From positions 1 through 12,052 of the forward strand of contig JAUYSN010000373.1 of the NCBI GenBank assembly GCA_030696235.1: a stretch of DNA of 12,052 nucleotides, in the 5' to 3' direction. Below, piece after piece: positions 1 to 7,280 of this stretch. The position numbers were made by a program, and so were the translations under genes. Source of the stretch: Sulfuricella sp. Its GTDB lineage: Bacteria; Pseudomonadota; Gammaproteobacteria; Burkholderiales; Sulfuricellaceae. Within the stretch, counting starts at the first letter, position 1; each line of letters opens with the position of its first letter. Below the pieces are notes generated by a model. The model was not told the DNA's origin. It ran no database searches and was given only the letters and a program-made list of their open reading frames with translations.

Positions 1-1083
1 GATGAAGCTGATCACGAACAGCGTCAGCGCAGTTTTGTAGATCGGCCCGCGATAACGGATCGACTTGGCTGGTGAACGGTCAAGCCAGGGCAGGAAGAAA
101 ATGATCATGACCGCCACGCCCATCGCGATCACGCCCGGGAACTGCGAGCCGAACATCGGCGGCACCGCGCGCAGAACCGCATAGAACGGCGTGAAGTACC
201 AGACCGGCGCAATGTGCGCCGGCGTATTCAGCGGGTCAGCCGGGACAAAGTTATTGTATTCGATGAAATAGCCGCCCAAGTCGGGCGCGAAGAACACAAT
301 CGCCGAGAACACCATCAGGAACACCACCACCCCGACGATATCCTTCACCGTGTAGTAGGGGTGAAAAGGGATGCCGTCTAGCGGAATGTGCGTGACCGGA
401 TCCTTGTGCTTCTTGATTTCGACGCCATCCGGATTGTTCGAACCCACTTCGTGCAGCGCGATGATGTGCGCCACCACCAAGCCGATCAGCACCAGCGGCA
501 CGGCGGCCACATGGAAGGCGAAGAAGCGGTTCAGCGTAGCGTCGGAGATCACGTAGTCGCCGCGAATCCAGATCGACAGGTCCGGGCCGATGAACGGCAC
601 GGCAGCGAACAGATTGACGATGACCTGCGCGCCCCAGTAGGACATTTGCCCCCAAGGCAGCAAGTAGCCCATGAAGGCTTCCGCCATCAGGCACAGGTAG
701 ATGAGCATGCCGAAAATCCAGATCAGCTCGCGCGGCTTGCGGTAGGAACCGTAGATCAGACCACGGAACATGTGCAGATACACCACCGCGAAGAACATCG
801 AGGCGCCGGTGGAATGAACATAGCGAATCAGCCAGCCCCAATCCACGTCGCGCATGATGTACTCGACGGAATAGAAGGCCAGGGCCGCATCCGGCTTGTA
901 GTGCATGGTCAGGAAAATACCGGAGACGATCTGAATGACCAGCACCAGCAACGCCAGCGAGCCGAAGAAATACCAGAAGTTAAAGTTCTTCGGTGCGTAA
1001 TACTCGGAAAGATGCTCTTTCCAGAGCTTGGTCAGGGGGAAGCGGTCGTCCACCCACCCCAGCAAACGTGTCAGGCTATTCAT
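1..1083 (-). CDS. petB: Cytochrome b subunit of the bc1 complex (3' end cut off by window edge)
   Basis: This is the membrane subunit of ubiquinol:cytochrome c oxidoreductase, which carries both b hemes and forms the Qo and Qi quinone sites. The frame is open for 361 codons from ATG at 1083 to base 1, so the last few dozen residues are missing. Hydrophobic helices A to F and the start of G are visible. The four heme ligands are H90 and H104 in helix B and H191 and H206 in helix D, so the helix D pair has 14 residues between them. The Qo-site motif reads PVWY at 293-296 rather than the better known PEWY. The start follows the petA stop by three bases, with GGGAG about 8 bases upstream as ribosome binding site. 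petC (cytochrome c1) would be expected beyond the left edge. I am very sure of the family. Confidence 0.97.
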   Translation of the reverse strand, partial: MNSLTRLLGWVDDRFPLTKLWKEHLSEYYAPKNFNFWYFFGSLALLVLVIQIVSGIFLTMHYKPDAALAFYSVEYIMRDVDWGWLIRYVHSTGASMFFAVVYLHMFRGLIYGSYRKPRELIWIFGMLIYLCLMAEAFMGYLLPWGQMSYWGAQVIVNLFAAVPFIGPDLSIWIRGDYVISDATLNRFFAFHVAAVPLVLIGLVVAHIIALHEVGSNNPDGVEIKKHKDPVTHIPLDGIPFHPYYTVKDIVGVVVFLMVFSAIVFFAPDLGGYFIEYNNFVPADPLNTPAHIAPVWYFTPFYAVLRAVPPMFGSQFPGVIAMGVAVMIIFFLPWLDRSPAKSIRYRGPIYKTALTLFVISFI

Positions 1084-1086
1084 CTA

Positions 1087-1689
1087 TCAGGCTCCCTTGC
1101 TGTCGTCGCCAACCAGAATGCGGTTGTCGCTCAAATACTTGTAGGGCGGAATCACCAGGTTGGTCGGCGCGGGGACACCCTTGTACACGCGCGCGGCCAG
1201 ATCGAACTTGGAACCATGGCAGGGGCAGAAAAAGCCGCCCGGCCAATCGTCGCCCAGGCCACTCACGGGGCCGGCCTTCATTTTCTCGGAAGGAGAGCAG
1301 CCCAGATGGGTGCAGATACCCACCGCCACCAGGATGTTTGCGTGTTCTGCGCGCGAGCGCGTCGCGTTCCGGCAATACTCCGGCTGCTGTTGCGCTTCCG
1401 ATTTGGGATCGACCAGCTGACCGTCATGGTTCGCCAGCAAATCCATCATTTCCTTGGTGCGATTCACGATCCATACCGGCTTGCCTTGCCACTCGACATT
1501 CAGGATCATGCCCGGCTCGACCTTGCCGATATCCACTTCCACCGGCGCGCCGGCTGCCTTGGCTCGCTGGCTTGGCATCCAACTCGCGAGAAACGGAACA
1601 GCGACCCCGACCGTCGCAATTCCACCGACCGCAGTCGTAGCAGCAATCAGAAACCTCCGTTTACCGCGATCCACTTCATTTTGGCTCAT
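1087..1689 (-). CDS. petA: Rieske [2Fe-2S] subunit of the bc1 complex
   Basis: This is the iron-sulfur subunit that takes the first electron from ubiquinol at the Qo site and passes it to cytochrome c1. The 200-residue length is normal for the proteobacterial family. The two cluster motifs are CTHLGC at 126-131 and CPCHGS at 155-160. By family knowledge C126, H128, C155 and H158 bind the cluster and C131-C157 form the disulfide. The N-terminus has KRRFLIA (R11, R12) followed by a hydrophobic stretch at about 13-37, the pattern of an uncleaved twin-arginine signal anchor. This implies export by the TatABC system encoded about 2.3 kb away. It starts at ATG 1689 after a GGGG-containing stretch. 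It ends TGA, then TAG, directly before the petB ATG, so the two are surely cotranscribed. Confidence 0.97.
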   Translation of the reverse strand: MSQNEVDRGKRRFLIAATTAVGGIATVGVAVPFLASWMPSQRAKAAGAPVEVDIGKVEPGMILNVEWQGKPVWIVNRTKEMMDLLANHDGQLVDPKSEAQQQPEYCRNATRSRAEHANILVAVGICTHLGCSPSEKMKAGPVSGLGDDWPGGFFCPCHGSKFDLAARVYKGVPAPTNLVIPPYKYLSDNRILVGDDSKGA

Positions 1690-1806
1690 ACACTGAATCC
1701 CCGTCTTCTTGGAAACTTCAACGGCACGCCCGATATTGACTTAAACAATCCATACCGGCGGCGCCAGATAAAATAATCTACCGCGAAATATCTTCGGACA
1801 ATCCTA

Positions 1807-1867
1807 TCCGAAAAACTTTCTTGGGACATAAAAGTCGGCAATTGTAACCAATTTTTCCGAAAAACTT
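1807..1867. repeat. 12-base direct repeat TCCGAAAAACTT, two copies 49 bases apart
   Basis: TCCGAAAAACTT occurs exactly at 1807-1818 and 1856-1867 (49 bases start to start). The left copy is also half of an inverted repeat, TTCGGA (1793-1798) with TCCGAA (1807-1812). The right copy is the core of the near-palindrome TTTTTCCGAAAAA (1853-1865) and touches the candidate -35 box of the petA promoter. Duplicated sites of this kind are often regulator binding sites, but I cannot name a regulator. Confidence 0.5.
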
Positions 1868-1870
1868 AAA
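1841..1870 (-). promoter_or_regulatory. Candidate sigma-70-type promoter for petA-petB
   Basis: Read on the minus strand, TTTAAG (1865-1870) is followed by an 18-base spacer and TACAAT (1841-1846). The -10 box matches the consensus at 5 of 6 positions, but the -35 at only 3 of 6. It would give a leader of about 145 bases. The -10 lies inside a small dyad AATTG-N4-CAATT (1840-1853), so a regulator could act here. This is inference from motif matching only. Confidence 0.3.
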
Positions 1871-1947
1871 TCCATTTATTCGACTTTCCTGGCAATGAAA
1901 CGGCAACACATTGTTTGTTAGGTATTAACAGCGCAAATCCACCGCAG

Positions 1948-2694
1948 CTATACCGGGTTGTCAATGTCGATAAACTGATAGCTGACGCCGAATTCCTGGG
2001 CCAGATGCGCGCCCAGTGCCTGCACCCCGTAGCGCTCGGTAGCGTGATGGCCAGCCGCAACGAACGCAACTCCCGTTTCGCGCGCGAGATGGACGCACTG
2101 CTCCGAAATCTCGCCGGTGAGAAAAGCGTCCACGCCAAGCCGGATCGCCTCCTCGAAGTACCCCTGGGCTGCACCGCTGCACCAGGCGATGCGTCGCATC
2201 ACCCTGTCCCCATCGCCGATAATCAGCGGCGTACGGCCCAGGGCTCGCGTTACCCTTTCACCCAGTCCGAAAAGCGGCAGCGCATCGGCGAGCACGCCAT
2301 GACAGGCGATGTTCTGCTCACCGAACCCGCCTTCCACCACGAATCCCAGCTTTTGCGCCAACTGCGCATTATTGCCCAGCACTGGGTGTGCATCGAGCGG
2401 AAGATGGTAAGCCAGCAGGCTGACATTGTGGCGCAGCAGCAACTCGATCCGGATGCGTTTCACCCCCGTAATACGGGCATCCTCATTTTTCCAGAAATAG
2501 CCGTGATGCACCAGGATCGCGTCTGCACCCGCACCGATCGCCGCCTTGAGCAAATCCAGGCTGGCCGTCACCCCGCTCACCAGGCGAAAAACCTCAGGGC
2601 GCCCTTCTACCTGCACCCCATTTGGGCAATAATCATGAAATCGGGCCGCATCCAATAGCTGACCGGTATAAGCTTCCAGCTTGTAAAGTTCCAT
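1948..2694 (-). CDS. Nif3/YbgI-family dinuclear metal-binding protein
   Basis: This 248-residue protein belongs to the Nif3-like (NIF3/DUF34, E. coli YbgI) family. The family forms hexameric rings and carries a two-metal site; its reaction is not settled, and it is often annotated as a GTP cyclohydrolase I type 2 homologue. The family's metal ligands are visible: H63-H64 in VHHG, D101 in YHLPLDAH, and H216 and E220 in GHHATE. The N-terminal DYCPNGVQVEG is also diagnostic. I chose ATG 2694, preceded by GGGGCGG, over an in-frame GTG at 2724, because family members begin close to the MELYKLEAY segment. It stops with TAG 258 bases before petA, and it is divergent from the protease gene with 82 bases between the two starts. 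Its neighbours do not reveal its substrate. Confidence 0.93.
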   Translation of the reverse strand: MELYKLEAYTGQLLDAARFHDYCPNGVQVEGRPEVFRLVSGVTASLDLLKAAIGAGADAILVHHGYFWKNEDARITGVKRIRIELLLRHNVSLLAYHLPLDAHPVLGNNAQLAQKLGFVVEGGFGEQNIACHGVLADALPLFGLGERVTRALGRTPLIIGDGDRVMRRIAWCSGAAQGYFEEAIRLGVDAFLTGEISEQCVHLARETGVAFVAAGHHATERYGVQALGAHLAQEFGVSYQFIDIDNPV

Positions 2695-2729
2695 AGCCGC
2701 CCCAAATTGAATTTTGGACGACACGCTAC

Positions 2730-2758
2730 TTGTCGCCCATGATAAAACGCAATATTAC
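2730..2758 (+). promoter_or_regulatory. Candidate promoter of the HtrA-type protease gene
   Basis: TTGTCG (2730-2735) is separated by 17 bases from TATTAC (2753-2758). Each box matches the sigma-70 consensus at 4 of 6 positions. Transcription would start near 2765 and give a very short leader that still contains the purine-rich GAGAGAAAA before the ATG at 2777. I see no sigma-E-like element. This rests on motif matching only. Confidence 0.35.
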
Positions 2759-2776
2759 CGATATCGAGAGAAAATT

Positions 2777-3919
2777 ATGCGCAGACTCTGGCTCATTTTT
2801 GCACAAACCGCCACCATCAGTCTGGCGGCGCTATTCGTTATCGCCACGTTTCAGCCGGATCTTCTGCCATGGCGCGGCAGTTCAGTGGTTACGCTACAAG
2901 AGGCCCCCTCGGGCGGTGCCGCGCAAAAGACCGGTTCATTCAGTACGGCCGCAAAAAAAGCCATGCCTTCAGTGGTCAATATCTTTACCAGCAAGGAAAT
3001 CCCCGCACCTCACAGTCCGTTCATGGACGACCCCCTGTTCCGCCGTTTTTTCGGCGACCGCTTCGATGGCGAACCACAACGCGCGTCCAGTTTGGGCTCG
3101 GGCGTGATCGTCAGCACGGATGGCTATATTCTGACCAACCACCATGTCGTCGAAGCCGCTGACGAGATCGAAGTGGCCCTTGCCGATGGCCGCAAAAGCT
3201 CGGCAAAAATCGTCGGCACCGATCCCGATACCGATCTCGCCGTGCTAAAAATCGAACTGAAAAACCTGCCTGCCATCACCCTGGGCCATGCCGAACAGCT
3301 CCAGGTCGGAGACGTGACGCTGGCGATCGGCAACCCCTTCGGCGTCGGACAGGCCGTGACGATGGGAATTGTTAGCGCCTTGGGGCGTAGCCACCTGGGC
3401 ATCAACACCTTCGAAAACTTCATCCAGACCGACGCCGCGATCAACCCCGGAAATTCCGGCGGCGCACTGGTGGACGCCAGCGGCAATCTGATCGGCATCA
3501 ACAGCGCAATCTATTCCCGTAGCGGCGGCTCACTGGGCATCGGCTTCGCCATCCCGATCAGCCTCGCCAAGCAAGTAATGGAACAGATCATCCACCACGG
3601 CAGTGTAGTACGCGGCTGGATTGGGGTGGAAGTACAGGACATCACGCCAGAGCTGGCGGAAACTTTCAAAATGCGCAAAACCAGCGGCGTCCTGATCGCC
3701 GGAGTACTGCGCGGCGGCCCGGCAGATCGGGCAGGCGTCAAACCGGGAGACATCCTGCTGGAAATCAGCGGCAAACCGATCGACGATTCAACCGACATGC
3801 TCAACCAGGTTTCCAGCCTGGAACCAGGCAAGGTCGCCGCGCTGAAGATTTTGCGCAACCAGACTGAAGCCCAGCTCCATGTCAGCATCGGAAAACGGCC
3901 GCAAGGTGCGGCAGAATAA
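2777..3919 (+). CDS. Membrane-anchored HtrA-family serine protease with one PDZ domain (DegS/AlgW-like)
   Basis: This 380-residue periplasmic protease has a short cytoplasmic start (MRRLW), a single hydrophobic segment at about 4-24 and then a trypsin-like domain at about 55-265. The catalytic triad is complete: H123 in TNHHVV, D153 in DPDTDLAV and S227 in GNSGGAL. One PDZ domain follows at about 275-375. An uncleaved anchor plus one PDZ matches DegS/AlgW, which cut anti-sigma factors in envelope stress, rather than the soluble two-PDZ DegP/DegQ. Whether it plays a DegS role here is inference. I placed the start at ATG 2777, where the anchor begins; the frame is open further upstream, but that extension resembles no family N-terminus. 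It is the only complete plus-strand gene and converges on tatC with 19 bases between stops. No intervening terminator is visible. Confidence 0.93.
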   Translation: MRRLWLIFAQTATISLAALFVIATFQPDLLPWRGSSVVTLQEAPSGGAAQKTGSFSTAAKKAMPSVVNIFTSKEIPAPHSPFMDDPLFRRFFGDRFDGEPQRASSLGSGVIVSTDGYILTNHHVVEAADEIEVALADGRKSSAKIVGTDPDTDLAVLKIELKNLPAITLGHAEQLQVGDVTLAIGNPFGVGQAVTMGIVSALGRSHLGINTFENFIQTDAAINPGNSGGALVDASGNLIGINSAIYSRSGGSLGIGFAIPISLAKQVMEQIIHHGSVVRGWIGVEVQDITPELAETFKMRKTSGVLIAGVLRGGPADRAGVKPGDILLEISGKPIDDSTDMLNQVSSLEPGKVAALKILRNQTEAQLHVSIGKRPQGAAE

Positions 3920-3938
3920 CTAAGCCCGGCAGGCGCTG

Positions 3939-4757
3939 CTAGTCCCGCGTTTCGCCCTGCTTCTGCTCTATCGCGTCCAGTTCGCGTTCCATTTCCTCAT
4001 CACTGAGCGGCTGGTAATCCGGCTCAGCCGCAGCGGCCTTTTTCTCCATCATCGAGGCGACCACTATGCCCAGTTCGTACAGCAGCCAGAGTGGCACCGC
4101 CAGCATGATCTGGGACACCACGTCGGGCGGAGTAAAAATGGCGCCGATCACGAAGGCGCCGACAACCACATAGGAACGGATCTCGCGCAGCTTCTTGACG
4201 CTGACCATGCCCATCCTCACCAGCACCACCACCACTACCGGCACCTCGAAGGTGATGCCGAAGGCGACAAACAGGGTCAGGACAAAATCCAGGTACTTGT
4301 TGATATCGGTCATCACCGCCACGCCCTGCGGCGCGACCGAGGTAACAAAACCGAATACCACCGGGAACACGAGGAAATAGGCGAAAGCCATACCGCACAG
4401 GAACAGGAAAGTGCTCGCCGCCACCAGCGGTGCGATCAACCGTCTTTCATGGGCATACAGACCGGGAGCAATGAAGGCCCATATCTGGTAGAGCACATAG
4501 GGCAGGGCGATCATGAAGGCGGCCATCATCGCCACCTTCATCGGCACAAAAAATGGCGTAGTGACGTCGGTAGCGATCATCTGGCCGCCCTTGGGCAGCG
4601 CAACGAGCAGCGGGTGCGCCAGCATGGCGTAAAGATCGCCGGCGAAGGGAAACAGGCAGACGAACACCACCCCCACCGCGATCAGCGCGCGCAGCAATCG
4701 GCTGCGCAGCTCGATCAAATGGGAAAAAAACGATTCGGAAGTTTCAGGCGTAATCAC
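3939..4757 (-). CDS. tatC: Sec-independent protein translocase TatC
   Basis: This is the multi-spanning core of the twin-arginine translocase; it binds the RR signal peptide and recruits TatB. The 272-residue protein shows six hydrophobic segments. It carries the family hallmarks: N-terminal SHLIELRSR (12-20), the cytoplasmic loop YAHERR (101-106, with E104), FEVPV (170-174) and FTPPDVVSQ (208-216). The charged C-terminal tail (about 238-272) is rich in E, D and Q and probably cytoplasmic. Translation starts with GTG at 4757, which shares the bases GTGA with the tatB stop, so it is probably translationally coupled. No alternative start lies before the conserved N-terminus. It is the last gene of the leftward his-tat cluster and ends TAG. 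Confidence 0.97.
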   Translation of the reverse strand: MITPETSESFFSHLIELRSRLLRALIAVGVVFVCLFPFAGDLYAMLAHPLLVALPKGGQMIATDVTTPFFVPMKVAMMAAFMIALPYVLYQIWAFIAPGLYAHERRLIAPLVAASTFLFLCGMAFAYFLVFPVVFGFVTSVAPQGVAVMTDINKYLDFVLTLFVAFGITFEVPVVVVVLVRMGMVSVKKLREIRSYVVVGAFVIGAIFTPPDVVSQIMLAVPLWLLYELGIVVASMMEKKAAAAEPDYQPLSDEEMERELDAIEQKQGETRD

Positions 4758-5203
4758 TTGGATGAAGTCTCAGCTTGGTGGGGCCGCGCCGAATCCAGAC
4801 CCAACTCAAGCTGAGGCGATGCGACTGCGGGGGTTTCTGCGGACGGCAGGGGCTGCGGCTCAGCGGGCTTTTCCGCAGCCGCGTCCCCTTCAAGAACGAG
4901 AGGGGTAGTAGCCGGCGCGACCGATTCCGCCACGCCCCTGAATTCCTGCTCGACGTGCCGGGTTTCCTCGATGATCACATGCTCGGCAGTCGAGGCCTTG
5001 GCGCGCAGATCGGCTTCGATCTTGCGCAGCTCGTCCAGCTTGAGCTGATTGTTGATGTCAGCCTTGACCTCGGAAACATAACGCTGCGCCCGACCGAACA
5101 GCAGGCCCGCGGCACGAGCCACTTTCGGCATGCGCTCCGGGCCGATGACGATCAGTGCCACAACACCGATCACCACCAGTTCGAAGAAACTGAAGTCGAA
5201 CAT
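4754..5203 (-). CDS. tatB: Sec-independent protein translocase TatB
   Basis: TatB partners TatC in the receptor that recognises folded twin-arginine precursors. The 149-residue protein has the expected plan: a short membrane helix at about 5-21 with the conserved E8, the hinge GPERMP (21-26), an amphipathic helix to about residue 50, and a long, charged, poorly conserved tail. The tail is rich in E, A and P, which is usual. GPER and the MFDFSFFELV start separate it from TatA. The ATG at 5203 has an upstream AGGA about 9 bases away. It overlaps tatC by four bases and begins 17 bases after the tatA stop. Confidence 0.95.
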   Translation of the reverse strand: MFDFSFFELVVIGVVALIVIGPERMPKVARAAGLLFGRAQRYVSEVKADINNQLKLDELRKIEADLRAKASTAEHVIIEETRHVEQEFRGVAESVAPATTPLVLEGDAAAEKPAEPQPLPSAETPAVASPQLELGLDSARPHQAETSSK

Positions 5204-5220
5204 GGCGGATTATCCTAGGA

Positions 5221-5442
5221 TTATGATACGGTCTTGTTCTTGACTTCGCCTTCGATGGTTTGGCCGGTCTGCTGCGCCGACGCATCGATCTGCGGCGTCT
5301 TTTCCTCTTCCTTGACAGCTTCCTTGAAGCTCTTCACCGCGCCGCCCAGGTCGCCGCCCATGTTACGCAATTTCTTGGTGCCAAAAATCACCAGCACGAT
5401 CACCAGTACGATCAGCCAATGCCAGATGCTGAATGAGCCCAT
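5221..5442 (-). CDS. tatA: Sec-independent protein translocase TatA
   Basis: TatA is the small subunit that oligomerises to form the protein-conducting part of the twin-arginine translocase. The protein has 73 residues: a short N-terminal membrane helix (about 5-20), the F20-G21 hinge followed by [21 protein letters not shown], and a short acidic, glutamine-containing tail. The FGTKKLR signature and size distinguish TatA from TatB. It has the best ribosome binding site of the window, AGAGGAGAAGG ending just before ATG 5442, which fits the need for more TatA than TatB or TatC. It begins 18 bases after the HIT-protein stop, so it belongs to the same transcript. Confidence 0.96.
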   Translation of the reverse strand: MGSFSIWHWLIVLVIVLVIFGTKKLRNMGGDLGGAVKSFKEAVKEEEKTPQIDASAQQTGQTIEGEVKNKTVS

Positions 5443-5460
5443 TTCCTTCTCCTCTAAAAA

Positions 5461-5796
5461 TTATACGTGCGGCAGCTTGCCGCCGCCGATGACATGGACG
5501 TGCAGGTGGAACACCTCCTGACCGCCGCCCCTGCCGGTGTTGATCACGGTCTTGAAGCCGTCTTGCAATCCCTGTTCTTTCGCCAGCACCGGCGCCAGCA
5601 GGAGGATGCGGCCGAGCAGCATTTCGTGCCCGGCATGACAGTCCTCCAGCGAGGCGATGTGCTCTTTCGGCACGATCATGAAATGAACCGGTGCTGCAGG
5701 GTTGATATCGTGGAAGGCGATAAGTTCACCATCCTCGTATACCTTGCGGCAGGGAATCTCGCCCGCCGCGATCTTGCAGAAGATGCAGTCGCTCAT
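5461..5796 (-). CDS. hinT: HIT-family (HinT-like) purine nucleoside phosphoramidase
   Basis: This 111-residue histidine-triad protein belongs to the Hint branch, which hydrolyses AMP linked by P-N bonds, such as adenylated lysine adducts. The triad HLHVHV (H97, H99, H101) is intact, with H99 the expected nucleophile. The N-terminal [12 protein letters not shown] (4-15) has the C4/C7 pair common to bacterial Hint proteins, and [10 protein letters not shown] (38-47) is the usual conserved segment. It starts at ATG 5796, whose bases overlap the hisE stop (ATGA). An open frame runs further upstream, but that is the hisE region in another frame. Its place between hisE and tatA is one I know from other betaproteobacteria. 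The physiological substrate is unknown. The symbol rests on family membership. Confidence 0.93.
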   Translation of the reverse strand: MSDCIFCKIAAGEIPCRKVYEDGELIAFHDINPAAPVHFMIVPKEHIASLEDCHAGHEMLLGRILLLAPVLAKEQGLQDGFKTVINTGRGGGQEVFHLHVHVIGGGKLPHV

Positions 5797-6113
5797 TGCT
5801 CGCCCCTCGCGGCCTTCTCGGCAAGACCGGACAACCCCTCGCGCCGCGCCAGTTCGTCGAGCACTTCTTCCGGACGCACTCCCTGGCTGGCCAGCAACAC
5901 CAGACAATGAAACCACAAATCAGCGGTTTCGTACACGATCTGCTGACGATCGCCGTTCTTGGCCGCCAATACGGTTTCTGTAGCCTCTTCGCCGATTTTC
6001 TTCAGGATAGCATCCAACCCCCTGGCGTACAGCTTGGCCACGTAGGAGCTGGTCGGGTCAGCCTGCTTGCGGACCTCCAGCGTATCCGCCAGACGGCTCA
6101 GGATATCGCTCAT
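5793..6113 (-). CDS. hisE: Phosphoribosyl-ATP pyrophosphatase (histidine step 2)
   Basis: HisE removes pyrophosphate from phosphoribosyl-ATP to give phosphoribosyl-AMP. The 106-residue all-helical protein belongs to the MazG-like fold. It shows the metal-binding signature [15 protein letters not shown] (38-52) and [14 protein letters not shown] (61-74), with acidic residues E42, E43, E46 and D65 placed to bind magnesium. It is a separate gene here, not fused to hisI as in enteric bacteria. The ATG at 6113 overlaps the hisI stop by four bases (ATGA), and its own TGA overlaps the HIT-protein start in the same way. The frame extends upstream inside hisI, but the MSDILSRL start is the usual one. 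Confidence 0.96.
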   Translation of the reverse strand: MSDILSRLADTLEVRKQADPTSSYVAKLYARGLDAILKKIGEEATETVLAAKNGDRQQIVYETADLWFHCLVLLASQGVRPEEVLDELARREGLSGLAEKAARGEQ

Positions 6114-6505
6114 TTCTTGTAGATCTCCGCCGGGTCTTTCAATACAGGGTCCACCGCCAGCCAGTTGCCCTCGTCCAGTTTCTGGAAGAAACAATGGTTG
6201 CGGCCGGTATGGCAGGCGATGCCCCCCATCTGCTCGACCTTGAGCAGCACCGCGTCCTCGTCGCAGTCGAGGCGAATCTCTTTGACCTTCTGCACATGAC
6301 CGGATTCCTCGCCCTTGTGCCACAGCTTCTTGCGCGAACGCGACCAGTACACCGCCTCGCCTCCCTCCGCCGTGAGCTTGAGGGCTTCACGGTTCATCCA
6401 GGCAAACATCAGCACCATCCCGCTCGTCGCATCCTGGGCAATGACCGGCACCAGGCCGTCATCCGTCCACTTCACCTTGTTCAGCCAGATATCTTTTGCG
6501 CTCAT
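6110..6505 (-). CDS. hisI: Phosphoribosyl-AMP cyclohydrolase (histidine step 3)
   Basis: HisI opens the adenine ring of phosphoribosyl-AMP to give ProFAR. The 131-residue length fits the monofunctional enzyme. Its metal-site motifs are visible: [13 protein letters not shown] (80-92, with D80, C81, D82 and D84) and [10 protein letters not shown] (98-107, with C98 and C105), which together bind zinc and magnesium. [18 protein letters not shown] (53-70) is the other conserved block. ATG 6505 overlaps the hisF stop as ATGA, and the gene overlaps hisE in the same manner, so hisF, hisI and hisE are probably translationally coupled. Confidence 0.97.
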   Translation of the reverse strand: MSAKDIWLNKVKWTDDGLVPVIAQDATSGMVLMFAWMNREALKLTAEGGEAVYWSRSRKKLWHKGEESGHVQKVKEIRLDCDEDAVLLKVEQMGGIACHTGRNHCFFQKLDEGNWLAVDPVLKDPAEIYKK

Positions 6506-7275
6506 AGTCTCACTTCAATGCCGTGTTGCGCCATATAGCGCTTTGCCTGCTCGACGGAATATTCACCGTAATGAAAAATGCTGGCTGCCAGCACCGCATC
6601 CGCATGGCCCTTGAGCACCCCATCCACCAGATGATCAAGATTGCCGACGCCACCGCTGGCGATCACCGGGATACCGACCGCATCCGCCACGGTGCGGGTC
6701 AACTCCAGGTTGAAGCCGATCTTGGTGCCGTCGCGGTCCATGCTGGTAAGCAGAATCTCGCCGGCGCCCATTTGTTCCATCTTTTTCGCCCATGCCACCG
6801 CATCCAGCCCGGTGTCCTTGCGTCCGCCGTGAGTAAACACGTTCCAGCGCAGCGGCTCGCCCGCAACAGACACCTGCTTGGCATCGATCGCCACCACGAT
6901 GCACTGCGAACCGAAACGTGACGAGGCGTCCGCAACCAGTTGCGGGTTCTCCACTGCGGCGGTGTTGATGCCGACCTTGTCGGCGCCGGCGTTGAGCAAC
7001 CGCCGCACGTCGTCGACGGTACGCACGCCGCCGCCCACGGTGAGAGGAATGAACACCTGCGCCGCCACTTCCTCGATGATATGCAGAATCAACCCGCGGT
7101 TATCGCTGCTCGCGGTGATATCGAGAAAGGTCAGTTCGTCCGCGCCCTGCTCGTCGTAGCGGCGCGCGATCTCGACCGGATCGCCGGCGTCGCGCAGCGC
7201 CACAAAATTCACGCCCTTGACGACGCGACCATCGGTCACGTCGAGACAGGGAATAATCCTTTTCGCTAAACCCAT
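6502..7275 (-). CDS. hisF: Imidazole glycerol phosphate synthase, cyclase subunit
   Basis: HisF is a (beta/alpha)8 barrel. It uses ammonia delivered by HisH to turn PRFAR into imidazole glycerol phosphate and AICAR, the latter returning to purine synthesis. The 257-residue protein has both catalytic aspartates, D12 in PCLDVTDGR and D131 in VVAIDAK. The phosphate-binding glycine motifs TVGGGVR (79-85) and IASGGVGN (205-212) are also present. Translation starts at ATG 7275. Upstream, GGTGA with six bases of spacing is the ribosome binding site, and those bases are the outer edge of the inverted repeat at 7281-7352. It follows hisA across that repeat, and its stop overlaps hisI by four bases. 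Confidence 0.97.
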   Translation of the reverse strand: MGLAKRIIPCLDVTDGRVVKGVNFVALRDAGDPVEIARRYDEQGADELTFLDITASSDNRGLILHIIEEVAAQVFIPLTVGGGVRTVDDVRRLLNAGADKVGINTAAVENPQLVADASSRFGSQCIVVAIDAKQVSVAGEPLRWNVFTHGGRKDTGLDAVAWAKKMEQMGAGEILLTSMDRDGTKIGFNLELTRTVADAVGIPVIASGGVGNLDHLVDGVLKGHADAVLAASIFHYGEYSVEQAKRYMAQHGIEVRL

Positions 7276-7280
7276 TTCAT

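Larger units (their letters stand above)
1690..1947. other. AT-rich intergenic region upstream of petA
   Basis: This 258-base gap lies between the Nif3-family stop and the petA start and has no plausible gene on either strand. It is visibly richer in A+T than its flanks. It holds a 12-base direct repeat (1807-1818 and 1856-1867), two short inverted repeats (1793-1812 and 1840-1853) and a weak promoter candidate for petAB. I see no convincing rho-independent terminator for the Nif3-family gene here. Confidence 0.7.

Noticed and set aside
388..1776. Long plus-strand open frame of 462 codons antisense to petB and petA
   Set aside because: It lies opposite two clearly real genes, has the low-complexity H/Q/R-rich composition of an antisense shadow in GC-biased DNA, and matches no family I know.
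1840..1853. FNR/Anr box upstream of petA
   Set aside because: The dyad is AATTG-N4-CAATT, giving TTG-N4-CAA, whereas an FNR box has the TTG and CAA separated by eight bases (TTGAT-N4-ATCAA).
2695..2724. GTG at 2724 as start of the Nif3-family gene
   Set aside because: It adds ten residues not typical of the family and lacks a ribosome binding site, whereas ATG 2694 has GGGGCGG upstream and fits the family start.
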